From positions 248,001 through 312,000 of the forward strand of contig NZ_QPIG01000001.1 of NCBI RefSeq assembly GCF_003337215.1: DNA of 64,000 nucleotides, given 5' to 3'. Both the position numbers and the translations under genes were made by a program. The notes below the pieces were generated by a model that ran no database searches, was not told the origin of the DNA, and was given only the letters and a program-made list of their open reading frames with translations. This DNA is from Oceanihabitans sediminis (GTDB lineage: Bacteria; Bacteroidota; Bacteroidia; Flavobacteriales; Flavobacteriaceae). Positions 17,849-25,608 of the stretch are shown piece by piece. The first letter of the stretch is position 1; the number at the start of each line of letters is the position of its first letter.

Positions 17849-18565
17849 TTACTCTGGCTTATTTAATAACTCGTTTGCTCTTCTAGTTTCTGAATTAAAG
17901 TTACCTTTTCGTTTTTGACGATATTCAGTAAAGATTATTCTTAAATCTTCACTCATTTTGTTTTTTAACTCAGCGACTTTTATACAATCGTATGATTTTA
18001 ATTGGTAAACTGGCTTATTACTCTGCTTTTCGTTATCAGTTCTATCATCAATTCTACCTCTTAGGTTTAATTCTTTATCAATAATTACAACATCATTAGT
18101 TGCTAGATTTTCATCTAAGTCTTTAATTAAGTTTAAACTATTATATAGGTGTTTGATTTCATTTTCGGTACCGTAGACATATTTCCAATATTCTAAATAC
18201 TCATATTTGCTTAGTTCCTTTTTTAGTACTTCGGCTTCAGCTTTTGCAGAATGAGGTAACACCATAACAATTTGAAATCTTTTAAATCCTTTGAATTTAT
18301 CGTACATCAACTCCTTTAAGTTAGACATAGCGATATATTTATCTTGCGGATTTGTACCTATGAAACCTAAAATGGTAATATGATCTTTTAATTGAATGGT
18401 TTTGGTATCATCGGAAGTGAATCCGGTAATATCTGAAACATTTTCTTCAAGTATATCTAGTGCGATATAATTATGTTTAGCAGGGTATAAAAACAACAGA
18501 AACACGACTGGAAGGAAGAATAAAATTCCGAGTATTACATTCCTTTTTATTTGCTTTTTATTCAT
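17849..18565 (-). CDS. Membrane-anchored Sco-like protein lacking the copper-binding cysteines
   Basis: This 238-aa protein has one N-terminal TM (about residues 9-27) and a domain that follows the SCO1 pattern: a strand ITILGFIGT, then a helix starting IAMSNLKEL, a strand FQIVMVLP, and a closing VIIDKELNLRGRIDD strand. Where SCO1 has TCPTICP this protein has TNPQDKY, and the copper-binding His before LIDK is also absent. Only one Cys is present, near residue 193. I infer a degenerate Sco/thioredoxin fold with a structural or regulatory role. It is directly upstream of SCO1 (49-base gap), after the cox terminator. The fold call is by eye. Confidence 0.65.
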   Translation of the reverse strand: MNKKQIKRNVILGILFFLPVVFLLFLYPAKHNYIALDILEENVSDITGFTSDDTKTIQLKDHITILGFIGTNPQDKYIAMSNLKELMYDKFKGFKRFQIVMVLPHSAKAEAEVLKKELSKYEYLEYWKYVYGTENEIKHLYNSLNLIKDLDENLATNDVVIIDKELNLRGRIDDRTDNEKQSNKPVYQLKSYDCIKVAELKNKMSEDLRIIFTEYRQKRKGNFNSETRRANELLNKPE

Positions 18566-18580
18566 AATACAAAAATAAAA

Positions 18581-18604
18581 AAAGGTGGTTTAAAAACCAC
18601 CTTT
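18581..18604 (-). terminator. Terminator after the cyoE-cox3-cox3-cox4 operon
   Basis: An 11-bp perfect inverted repeat (18581-18591 with 18594-18604), practically with a 4-base loop, followed on the minus strand by a run of T. It separates the oxidase structural genes from the Sco-like/SCO1/DUF420 genes, which therefore may have a separate promoter. Confidence 0.75.
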
Positions 18605-18632
18605 ATATATAAATTAAACACTTATCAATATG

Positions 18633-19013
18633 TTAAAAATCGTGTTTTACAAAACCTGAGTTTAAAACATCTCCAACATATCCTCCTTCTTGTAAAAGGA
18701 TGAAGATTAAATAACAAATTAAGAACACTCCTGTCCAAACTACCATACGTCTAAAAGCAGAAACTTCGTCACGCATGTGCATGAAATCCCAAGTAATATA
18801 ATATGCTTTTACAATAGTTAAGATAATGAAAATCCAGTTAAGAAGTTTCATTCCCATAAAGTGCTCGTTTAAGATTTCAGGTTTGTATATACCTAAAATT
18901 ACCTCAATTGCAGTTACAAAGGATAAGAAAGCTAATACTCCCCAAATCTTTTGAGTGTTGGATTTAAATTTCCAAAGTCCTCTAAATATTTCTAGTTTAT
19001 GCTCGTGTGCCAT
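18633..19013 (-). CDS. Cytochrome c oxidase subunit IV family protein
   Basis: A 126-aa protein with three transmembrane helices (about 25-43, 55-75, 90-110). It carries the sequence ILTIVKAYYITWDFMHMRDE typical of prokaryotic COX4/CtaF proteins. Subunit IV is a small accessory subunit of the aa3-type oxidase in the inner membrane. It is the last gene of the operon cyoE-cox3-cox3-cox4, 21 bases after the second subunit III gene, and a terminator follows. Confidence 0.9.
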   Translation of the reverse strand: MAHEHKLEIFRGLWKFKSNTQKIWGVLAFLSFVTAIEVILGIYKPEILNEHFMGMKLLNWIFIILTIVKAYYITWDFMHMRDEVSAFRRMVVWTGVFLICYLIFILLQEGGYVGDVLNSGFVKHDF

Positions 19014-19034
19014 TTTTGATAATCTTTTTTTGAA

Positions 19035-20012
19035 TTAAACTAAGTAGAAGAATGTAAATACAAACACCCATACTAAATCAACAAAGTGCCAATATAATCC
19101 TACTTTTTCAACCATTTCATAACTTCCTCTACGCTCGTAAGTACCTAAGATAACATTGAAGAAAACAATGATATTTAATAACACTCCAATAGATACGTGG
19201 AAACCGTGGAATCCTGTAATAAAGAAGAAGTAATTAGCGAATAATGGTGGTCCGTACTCGTTATGAGTTAAGTTAGCACCTTCTACTACTGTTTTACCTT
19301 TTGTTTTTAATTCTTTTAAAGACTCGTTTCTATCAAGAATAGTCTTGTGACCATTCTCATCAGAATACGTTGTTTTAACTAATATATTTGGATTAGCTTC
19401 AAAACCTGCTACAACTTCCTCGTAAGTAAAGCTAGTTAGAGGCTTTTCATCAGCGAACCAAAGTCCGTTTTTGTTTTGATGTTGTGTACGCTCTGTTGGT
19501 TGTGCAATAGCGAAATCTTTTAAAGCTACTCTATTCCCATCGGTATCTACAAACTGAATAATATTACCACCGTGAGTTGATACAGCTCCAAAATCACCTT
19601 TAATAAATGTGTTCCACTCCCAAGCTTGAGAACTTAAGAAAACCAAACCACCAAGAACAGTTAAGAACATGTAAACTGTGGTTTTCGCTTTGTTCATTTT
19701 ATGTCCAGCATCTACGGCTAATACCATAGTTACCGATGACATAATTAAAATGAAGGTCATGAATGCCACGAAAATCATTGGATAATTTCCATGTATAAAA
19801 GGAACGTGGGTAAAAACGTCGTCTGCTATTGGCCAAATTTCAGCAAATTTGAATCTTGAAAATCCATAAGCTGCTAAAAACCCAGTAAATGTTAGTGCAT
19901 CGGAAGTGATGAAAAACCACATCATCATTTTTCCATAACTTGCGTTCAAGGGCTCTTTACCGCCTCCCCAAGTCTTTTCTTCTGTTCCAGTATTTACAAC
20001 TGTCGTGTTCAT
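19035..20012 (-). CDS. Cytochrome c oxidase subunit III with a large periplasmic-type insertion
   Basis: A 325-aa subunit III with TM helices at about 30-50, 76-100, 112-132, 257-290 and 305-325. A hydrophilic insertion of about 115 residues (roughly 138-254) sits between the third and fourth helices, at the site where the ordinary protein has a short loop. The family motifs around GFHGFHV and YWHFVDLVWVF are intact. Subunit III stabilises the oxidase and its proton uptake. It is one of two adjacent subunit III genes; this is the longer. The insert has no recognised domain. Confidence 0.88.
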   Translation of the reverse strand: MNTTVVNTGTEEKTWGGGKEPLNASYGKMMMWFFITSDALTFTGFLAAYGFSRFKFAEIWPIADDVFTHVPFIHGNYPMIFVAFMTFILIMSSVTMVLAVDAGHKMNKAKTTVYMFLTVLGGLVFLSSQAWEWNTFIKGDFGAVSTHGGNIIQFVDTDGNRVALKDFAIAQPTERTQHQNKNGLWFADEKPLTSFTYEEVVAGFEANPNILVKTTYSDENGHKTILDRNESLKELKTKGKTVVEGANLTHNEYGPPLFANYFFFITGFHGFHVSIGVLLNIIVFFNVILGTYERRGSYEMVEKVGLYWHFVDLVWVFVFTFFYLV

Positions 20013-20151
20013 ATAATTGGTTTAGTTTTTAATAAAGTTGGACAAAAATAATCATTTTATTTCTCAAATGAAACATAGATCTTTAAATTTTGAAACTCTC
20101 TAAATAATCTAGGCCTTTGATAGCCTATCAATCTAGCTATTACACTCTATT

Positions 20152-20733
20152 TTATCCTACAAAATACAGGAATAAAAACAGATAAATCCATAGTATATCA
20201 ATAAAATGCCAAAAAGTTGCTGCTAATTCGAAGCCTAGCATATTAGTAGAACTATACTTTTGTTTAAAATGATTATAAATTACTACTAACAAACAAATCA
20301 AGCCTGCAACAACGTGTAAAATGTGCACCATTGCGATCAAATAGATATAAGACATGGTCACATTACTAGTTGGACCAGTAAAATTATACCCTAAATCAAT
20401 AATTTCTTGAAAACCTTTAAACTGATTAAAAATAAATAGCAAACCAAATACCAATGTAGCTAAAAGCCATATGGTAACCTGTTTTCTATCGTCTTTTTTT
20501 AATGCACGTTTTGCTACAAGAAATGCAATACTACTAAGTATTATAAAAACTGTACTTATAATAAATGCATTTGGCAGTTTGAAGTCTTCTAACCAATCTG
20601 GTCGTGTACTACTTACAACAAATGCACTAGTCCATCCTGCAAAAGACATAACTAGTGATATAATTCCAAACCAGAGCATCATTTTTTTTGCTCTTCCGTG
20701 TTTTTCTTCTAAAGTCCCTTGGGTTAAATCCAT
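20152..20733 (-). CDS. Cytochrome c oxidase subunit III (short form)
   Basis: A 193-aa, five-helix subunit III (TMs about 18-38, 55-72, 84-103, 125-148, 170-190) with the HILHVVAGLICLL and TFWHFIDILWIYLF motifs. It overlaps neither neighbour but follows cyoE by only 2 bases and precedes the longer subunit III by 139 bases. Having two subunit III genes in tandem is common in Bacteroidota; one may serve as the true subunit and the other as an accessory. This copy lacks the long insertion of its neighbour. Confidence 0.9.
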   Translation of the reverse strand: MDLTQGTLEEKHGRAKKMMLWFGIISLVMSFAGWTSAFVVSSTRPDWLEDFKLPNAFIISTVFIILSSIAFLVAKRALKKDDRKQVTIWLLATLVFGLLFIFNQFKGFQEIIDLGYNFTGPTSNVTMSYIYLIAMVHILHVVAGLICLLVVIYNHFKQKYSSTNMLGFELAATFWHFIDILWIYLFLFLYFVG

Positions 20734-20735
20734 GA

Positions 20736-21629
20736 TTAACGTATAAATTTATCTAATACATATACTATTTGTAGCAATGTAATATAACTAACACTAACAA
20801 TCATTAAAGTTCTAGCTGCTTGCGTAGTCATTTTTTTGAATAATTGAAATGCATAATATAGAAAGCCCAAACCTAAAAGCCCCACTATAACTGCTGATAT
20901 TGGTGTAATATATAGTTTACCAGTAATACCAAATGCTGGTATTAACGAAGCTAAAAGCGTCCATACAGAATATACGATTACCTGCACTGCACTAGCCCTA
21001 TCTCTTTTTCTTGTTGGCAACATAAAGAAGCCTCCTTTTTTATAATCTTCAAACAAAAACCATCCAATTGCCCAAAAGTGTGGAAACTGCCAAAAGAATT
21101 GTATTGCAAACAAAGTACCTGGCTCAATTCCAAAATTATCTGTAGCTGCAACCCAACCTAACATAAATGGAATAGCCCCAGGAATTGCCCCTACAAATAC
21201 AGCTAATGGTGTTTTTGTTTTTAAAGGGGTATAAACACAGGTGTAAAGGAATATAGAAATCGCACCGAACATTGCTGTTTGCTGATTGATAGTATATAAA
21301 ATGGTAATTCCTAGAATGGTAAAGATGGCAGCAATTGAAAAGGCAACATTCACAGACATACGCCCTGCAGCAACAGGTCTATCTTTAGTTCTGTCCATTA
21401 AAGCATCTAGGTCTTTTTCTATAATTTGGTTAAAAGCATTAGAAGCTCCAACCATAAAATAACCACCAAAAGCTAAAAGAACTAGCGTTTTATAGTCTAC
21501 TGTTTCAACCCCTAGCAAATAACCTGCAAGAGAAGAGAACACGACGCTTAATGCTAAGCGCATTTTTGTAATTTCTTTAAAATCGGAAATTACCGAATGT
21601 TTTACTGTAGATGTAACTGTAGTGTCCAA
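20736..21629 (-). CDS. cyoE: Protohaem IX farnesyltransferase (haem O synthase)
   Basis: A 297-aa UbiA-family prenyltransferase with about 8-9 TM helices. The first Asp-rich site is NAFNQIIEKDLDALMDRTKDRP and the second is in the EDYKKGG segment. It converts haem B to haem O, the precursor of the oxidase haem A. The only start covering the conserved N-terminus (ISDFKEITKMRLA) is a TTG at 21627-21629, because a TAA stands directly upstream and the first ATG is at residue 23. It leads the operon of the two subunit III genes and subunit IV. Confidence 0.92.
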   Translation of the reverse strand: MDTTVTSTVKHSVISDFKEITKMRLALSVVFSSLAGYLLGVETVDYKTLVLLAFGGYFMVGASNAFNQIIEKDLDALMDRTKDRPVAAGRMSVNVAFSIAAIFTILGITILYTINQQTAMFGAISIFLYTCVYTPLKTKTPLAVFVGAIPGAIPFMLGWVAATDNFGIEPGTLFAIQFFWQFPHFWAIGWFLFEDYKKGGFFMLPTRKRDRASAVQVIVYSVWTLLASLIPAFGITGKLYITPISAVIVGLLGLGFLYYAFQLFKKMTTQAARTLMIVSVSYITLLQIVYVLDKFIR

Positions 21630-21653
21630 TTAAAACGCTTTGTTTTGCGAGGG

Positions 21654-21661
21654 CAAAGATA
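21654..21661 (-). promoter_or_regulatory. Candidate -7 box for cyoE
   Basis: TATCTTTG on the minus strand matches TAnnTTTG exactly and lies 24 bases before the TTG start of cyoE. I could not find a clear -33 TTG at the expected distance, so it is tentative. Confidence 0.35.
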
Positions 21662-21685
21662 CTTTATAAAACCTTATTTAAAAAG

Positions 21686-21718
21686 AAAAAACTACAAGCT
21701 TTTTACATGTGGTTTTTT
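21686..21718 (-). terminator. Candidate terminator after remB
   Basis: An 11-bp stem with one G-T pair (21686-21696 with 21708-21718) and an 11-base loop, followed on the minus strand by T-runs. It starts 24 bases after the remB stop codon. Confidence 0.6.
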
Positions 21719-21741
21719 ACTTTGAAAAATTGCAAGAAATC

Positions 21742-23844
21742 TTATAAATCATAGTACCAATTAAATAAATCAGTTCTTATTCCTAGATTAAACCAAACCG
21801 TATTATTTTTAAATGTAGTTAGTGTATTTGCTTCAGGGTTAAAATCTCTAAAACTTACATCTGCAAATATTTTCAGGTTGGTTGCCGAATTAATTAAATA
21901 TCCTGCTTGTACATTGGCGAAAAATGTATTTGTTTTATTTCCTTGCCCAACCAAAACACCCGTATCTGAAGGTCTATCATTATACGTCCTGTAAATATCT
22001 GCTCCATAACTAAAGTTATCGGTTCCATCATTAAAATCTAAACCTCTAGATCCTAAAATCACTTTAGCATTTCCAAACCATCTATCATAATGATAGCGAC
22101 CAATCAGAATGAACTCGCTAAAGTTAGCTCCCCATAAATGCGCCATAGATTGGTTATTATGTCCGTAGTTCAAGAAAGAAGAATTATGTGAATAGGTAAA
22201 CGGTCTTACTCTATTATATTCTGCCTGTAACATTAAATTTTTAAACTTAAAAGCATCATAATACTTCACACCTAGTTGGTAACCAAATTTGTTCTTCCAA
22301 CTCTTTTCACCACCTTTTATATGATTAAGAGAAAATTCATCTAGGATAAATTGACCATAGGTATTAATATTATCATTCACCTTATACTTTGCAGATAGAC
22401 CTAAAATAGCATTACCAGCCTTTTGACCTGTTTCAAACTCTATAGCACGGTAAAATATTATTGGGTTTATATAATTAATCTCGAAGTTTCTATTATCGGT
22501 TTTAGCCCAAATTACAGATTCAAACAAACCTATATTCAGTTTTTTTGTAGCATTCCAACTCAAGTAGTGCGTTGCCATATATTTACTTAAATAGGCTCCG
22601 CTATCGTCTTTAGCAGATGGTCTTATATCTTTAAGCCACATCCAAGTATTGGTATATTTAATTTTCCAAAACTTCGTATTTAACTTTAAGAATGTAGAAG
22701 GACTAGCTGCATCACTTATAAATAAGGAACGATAACCATCACCAATAAAGTTTTTTCCGTGTCCGAACTGCACATTGAAAAACGCTGCAGGTGCATAGGA
22801 CAAGTAAGCTTCGGCTACGGGATAATCATAAGAGTCTGACTTAAATCGCTTCGCGATACCTCTTCCCGGAATAACAGCAGTTTCATCTGCTCCCTTAATA
22901 GATTCTGCATATTGATTATAGTATTGCGCAAATCGACCTTGACTTTCGAAAACGGAAGCATGAAAACTAAACTTATTACTTTTCCCTAAACCTCCTTGTA
23001 TGTAAATACCTCTTGTATTGTTATAAGTAGAACTAAAATCTGCATCAGTATCTTTTCCTACTTGTAAATCGAAAATAGGATCTACAGTAAACCAATAGTC
23101 TTCCGATTGGTAACGCACTAAATGTTCATCCCATAGTTTTCTAGATAAAAGTGAAGCATCCGCTTTGCTTAAAGATTCATTTGCCGCTTGAAAATCATAA
23201 TACTTAGAAACTTCTTCATATACAAATGGCTTAGATGCAGTATGGCTATTGGTTCCAACTAAGTTGATATTTCTATCAAATTTAGCATAGGCACTATGTG
23301 TAAAAGGGATATTTAACTGACTGGTGAATTCCTTATTTGTGTAAGGCACTAATTTTTGGCTAACACTATCATATTCTGTTTTTATAGCATCTTCAATAGA
23401 TTGTACTTTTTCTTTTTCCGAAACAACTTTTGCTTCAACAGTTTGATTTACGATAGGTATCTGAATTGGAACGGTATATTGTTTGAATGTTGGTTTTCCA
23501 TTATATGTTCCTGGTGTAATTTTCGGCAAGTCTTCAAAAACACGTGTAGCTTCTTCTTTAAGCTCCTCGTACATGGCATCAATATAAATAACCTTAAAAG
23601 CACCTTCTTTATCAACTTCAAAAAGAACAACAACTTCCCCTTTATATTTTTCTTCAGAAATCGTTTCAGGAACTTTAAAATTATTGAAAATATGCGTCAA
23701 TACTTGTGTGTCGAAGCAATGCTGAAGCTGTTCTATCGCTACAGATTCGCAATCTGGGAAAACAGGTGGTTTTTCAGAAAGGGTTCCATCTTGAGAAAAC
23801 GATAAAAATGGAGAAAGAAATAATATAAAAAGGAATTTCTTCAT
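21742..23844 (-). CDS. remB: Gliding motility protein RemB: TonB C-terminal-like domain fused to a Wzi-like outer-membrane barrel
   Basis: A 700-aa protein. A signal peptide (1-17) is followed by a domain at about 28-130 that mirrors the C-terminal domain of the neighbouring TonB (PVFPDCE with C32, C43; FEVDKEG; EAxxVxxxLPKxxPG; GKP; YxVPI). From about residue 190 to the end there are alternating amphipathic strands and aromatic-rich repeats like capsule-assembly Wzi barrels. RemB in Flavobacterium johnsoniae is a gliding/cell-surface protein encoded near sprA, with gcvH, vanZ and tonB genes between; the same order is seen here. The name rests on that synteny and length. It probably has its own promoter after the tonB terminator. 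Confidence 0.75.
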   Translation of the reverse strand: MKKFLFILFLSPFLSFSQDGTLSEKPPVFPDCESVAIEQLQHCFDTQVLTHIFNNFKVPETISEEKYKGEVVVLFEVDKEGAFKVIYIDAMYEELKEEATRVFEDLPKITPGTYNGKPTFKQYTVPIQIPIVNQTVEAKVVSEKEKVQSIEDAIKTEYDSVSQKLVPYTNKEFTSQLNIPFTHSAYAKFDRNINLVGTNSHTASKPFVYEEVSKYYDFQAANESLSKADASLLSRKLWDEHLVRYQSEDYWFTVDPIFDLQVGKDTDADFSSTYNNTRGIYIQGGLGKSNKFSFHASVFESQGRFAQYYNQYAESIKGADETAVIPGRGIAKRFKSDSYDYPVAEAYLSYAPAAFFNVQFGHGKNFIGDGYRSLFISDAASPSTFLKLNTKFWKIKYTNTWMWLKDIRPSAKDDSGAYLSKYMATHYLSWNATKKLNIGLFESVIWAKTDNRNFEINYINPIIFYRAIEFETGQKAGNAILGLSAKYKVNDNINTYGQFILDEFSLNHIKGGEKSWKNKFGYQLGVKYYDAFKFKNLMLQAEYNRVRPFTYSHNSSFLNYGHNNQSMAHLWGANFSEFILIGRYHYDRWFGNAKVILGSRGLDFNDGTDNFSYGADIYRTYNDRPSDTGVLVGQGNKTNTFFANVQAGYLINSATNLKIFADVSFRDFNPEANTLTTFKNNTVWFNLGIRTDLFNWYYDL

Positions 23845-23956
23845 AGTATGGTTACTGTTGTTTTAATGCTGAAAGATACTATTTTTTTATAATTAGAAAG
23901 ACTATACAATTTGAAGTTTTCTTGTGGTAAGTAACGATATTATATTAAAAGAAAAA

Positions 23957-23981
23957 TCCCGTTACAAAACTTGTAACGGGA
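23957..23981 (-). terminator. Terminator after tonB
   Basis: An 11-bp perfect stem (23957-23967 with 23971-23981) with loop AAC. On the minus strand it is followed by TTTTTC. It lies 28 bases after the tonB stop and separates the sprA-tonB transcript from remB. Confidence 0.82.
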
Positions 23982-24008
23982 GTTAATTATATGATAAAAA
24001 TTAAATTT

Positions 24009-24737
24009 TTAATCTTGAACCATGAATGAGATAGGGAAACCGTAAGGTACTGTTACCGCTTTTCCACGTTGCATTCCAGGTTTCATTTTAGGTAACTGAC
24101 TTACAACTTTCACAGCTTCTGCTTCTAGTCTTGGGTGTGGTGCTCTTGCACGTACTCCTACAACTTGTCCGCTTTTGTCAACTTTAAACTGAATACTAAT
24201 TCTATGTTTACCTGTTTTTAATCCTAAATCTTGTGCTAAATCTGTGTTGAATTTCTTGTTTACAAATCGAGCGATTTTTTCAGACATACATTTTTTTCTA
24301 GCATTGTTATTTGTTTCGCCTTCACATCCTGGGAATACAGGTACGTTTTCAATAACTGCAAAAGGAACTTCAATATCTTCTTCTACTTCTTCAATCTCTT
24401 CGATTTCTTCCACCTCAACGATTTCTTCTTCTTGAGATGTTTCTGTAGATTCAATTACTGTTTCTTCCACTTCTTCCTCGTCTTCAACAACCTCAATAAC
24501 TTCTGGTGCTGCTGGTGGCGGTGGCGGTGGTGGTGGCGTTTGTAATTGCTCTGTAATTGGAATTTCTTCTTCTAACTCATCATCTAAATTCAGTACACCA
24601 ATATCAATCGCAGACTTATCATACGTTTTATAATTGATTGCGTAATTGGTTAAAAATAACATTAATGCTAAACCTATTAGAAAGTATAGCGTGCTGTTTC
24701 TACCAACATTTGCTTTCGGATTTTTCTTCAGTTCCAT
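24009..24737 (-). CDS. Energy transducer TonB
   Basis: A 242-aa inner-membrane protein with one N-terminal TM (about 14-33), a polyproline stretch at 68-75, a very acidic linker (about 80-125, dominated by Glu/Val/Ile) and a C-terminal TonB domain (about 130-242) with VPVFPGCE, C138 and C150, FKVDKSG, EAVKV..LPKMKPG and FPISFMV. TonB passes proton-motive energy to outer-membrane receptors. The linker is anionic rather than the EP/KP type. It follows vanZ by 61 bases. Being in the sprA cluster suggests, without proof, a link to secretion or gliding. Confidence 0.93.
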   Translation of the reverse strand: MELKKNPKANVGRNSTLYFLIGLALMLFLTNYAINYKTYDKSAIDIGVLNLDDELEEEIPITEQLQTPPPPPPPPAAPEVIEVVEDEEEVEETVIESTETSQEEEIVEVEEIEEIEEVEEDIEVPFAVIENVPVFPGCEGETNNNARKKCMSEKIARFVNKKFNTDLAQDLGLKTGKHRISIQFKVDKSGQVVGVRARAPHPRLEAEAVKVVSQLPKMKPGMQRGKAVTVPYGFPISFMVQD

Positions 24738-24798
24738 ATTTTTTAGTTTTTACTAGAGGCTAAAATAACCAATTATTTGGCAAAAAAGCAAGTGTGTA

Positions 24799-25212
24799 TT
24801 ATTTTTTAACTACTTTTTTTTTCAATATCAATAAAGTAATTACTGTTGTGCTAACACCAATGGTATTTGCTAAAACATCCATGTAATCTGCCGACCTATA
24901 GTCTGTTAATATTGCTTGTAACACTTCAATAATTATACCAAAAAGTATTGAAGCAACAACAGAATACAATAATGATTTATAAAAAGGCAATTTATATCGC
25001 TTAAATAACACAACAAACCATAGAGAGGAAAGGAAAAAATACGCAATAAAATGGTATATCTTATCCGCATTAGAGTATTCGAAATCTGGCATACCAGAAA
25101 CGCTTACTAAACTAACCGCAGTTAAAGCTATTGTGTAACCTAATGCAACAAAAAAAGCTATCTTTTTATGCACCAATAAGTGTTTTATAATCCTCAGCAG
25201 ATAATAAATCAT
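24799..25212 (-). CDS. VanZ-family membrane protein
   Basis: A 137-aa protein with four hydrophobic segments and the VanZ pattern: [26 protein letters not shown] and [14 protein letters not shown]. VanZ homologues are small integral membrane proteins of mostly unknown role; one confers low-level teicoplanin resistance. The ATG start at 25212 overlaps gcvH by 47 bases. An alternative GTG at 25173 (124 aa, 8-base overlap) would start exactly at the usual VanZ N-terminus, so the true protein may be shorter. It is cotranscribed with gcvH and tonB. Confidence 0.85.
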   Translation of the reverse strand: MIYYLLRIIKHLLVHKKIAFFVALGYTIALTAVSLVSVSGMPDFEYSNADKIYHFIAYFFLSSLWFVVLFKRYKLPFYKSLLYSVVASILFGIIIEVLQAILTDYRSADYMDVLANTIGVSTTVITLLILKKKVVKK

Positions 25213-25546
25213 CTAGTTGAGAAAGATCTGATGCTTTTAATTTAATCATCCAACCATCTCCATAAGGATCTGTATTTACTTTCTCAGGCTCGTCTTCTAA
25301 AGACTCGTTAAACTCGATGATTTCACCAGAAAGCGGTAAAATTAAATCTGAAACTGTTTTTACTGCTTCCACGGAACCAAAAATTTCTTCCGCATCAAGA
25401 GTTTCGTCTACTGTTTCTACTTCAACATAAACAATATCACCTAATTCACTTTGTGCAAAGTCTGTAATACCTACTGTTGCTACATCTCCTTCAATTTTAA
25501 CCCACTCGTGGTCTTTTGTGTACTTTAATTCTGCTGGAATATTCAT
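25166..25546 (-). CDS. gcvH: Glycine cleavage system H protein
   Basis: A 126-aa lipoyl carrier protein. The lipoylated lysine is K63 in [11 protein letters not shown], and the N-terminus ([24 protein letters not shown]) is standard. GcvH shuttles the aminomethyl group between the P, T and L proteins of glycine cleavage. Other gcv genes are not in the window, which is usual in flavobacteria. It lies 62 bases after sprA and overlaps the next gene, vanZ. Confidence 0.96.
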   Translation of the reverse strand: MNIPAELKYTKDHEWVKIEGDVATVGITDFAQSELGDIVYVEVETVDETLDAEEIFGSVEAVKTVSDLILPLSGEIIEFNESLEDEPEKVNTDPYGDGWMIKLKASDLSQLDDLLSAEDYKTLIGA

Positions 25547-25608
25547 AGTATTTTTAAATAATTTTTTGTTATTAGCAAATGTATCTAATTGTCTTGTAAT
25601 TTTAAATA

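Noticed and set aside
18570-18577. TATTTTTG (TAnnTTTG match) just before the Sco-like gene
   Set aside because: It lies 5 bases from the ATG inside the T-run of the preceding terminator and has no -33 box, so it is probably chance.
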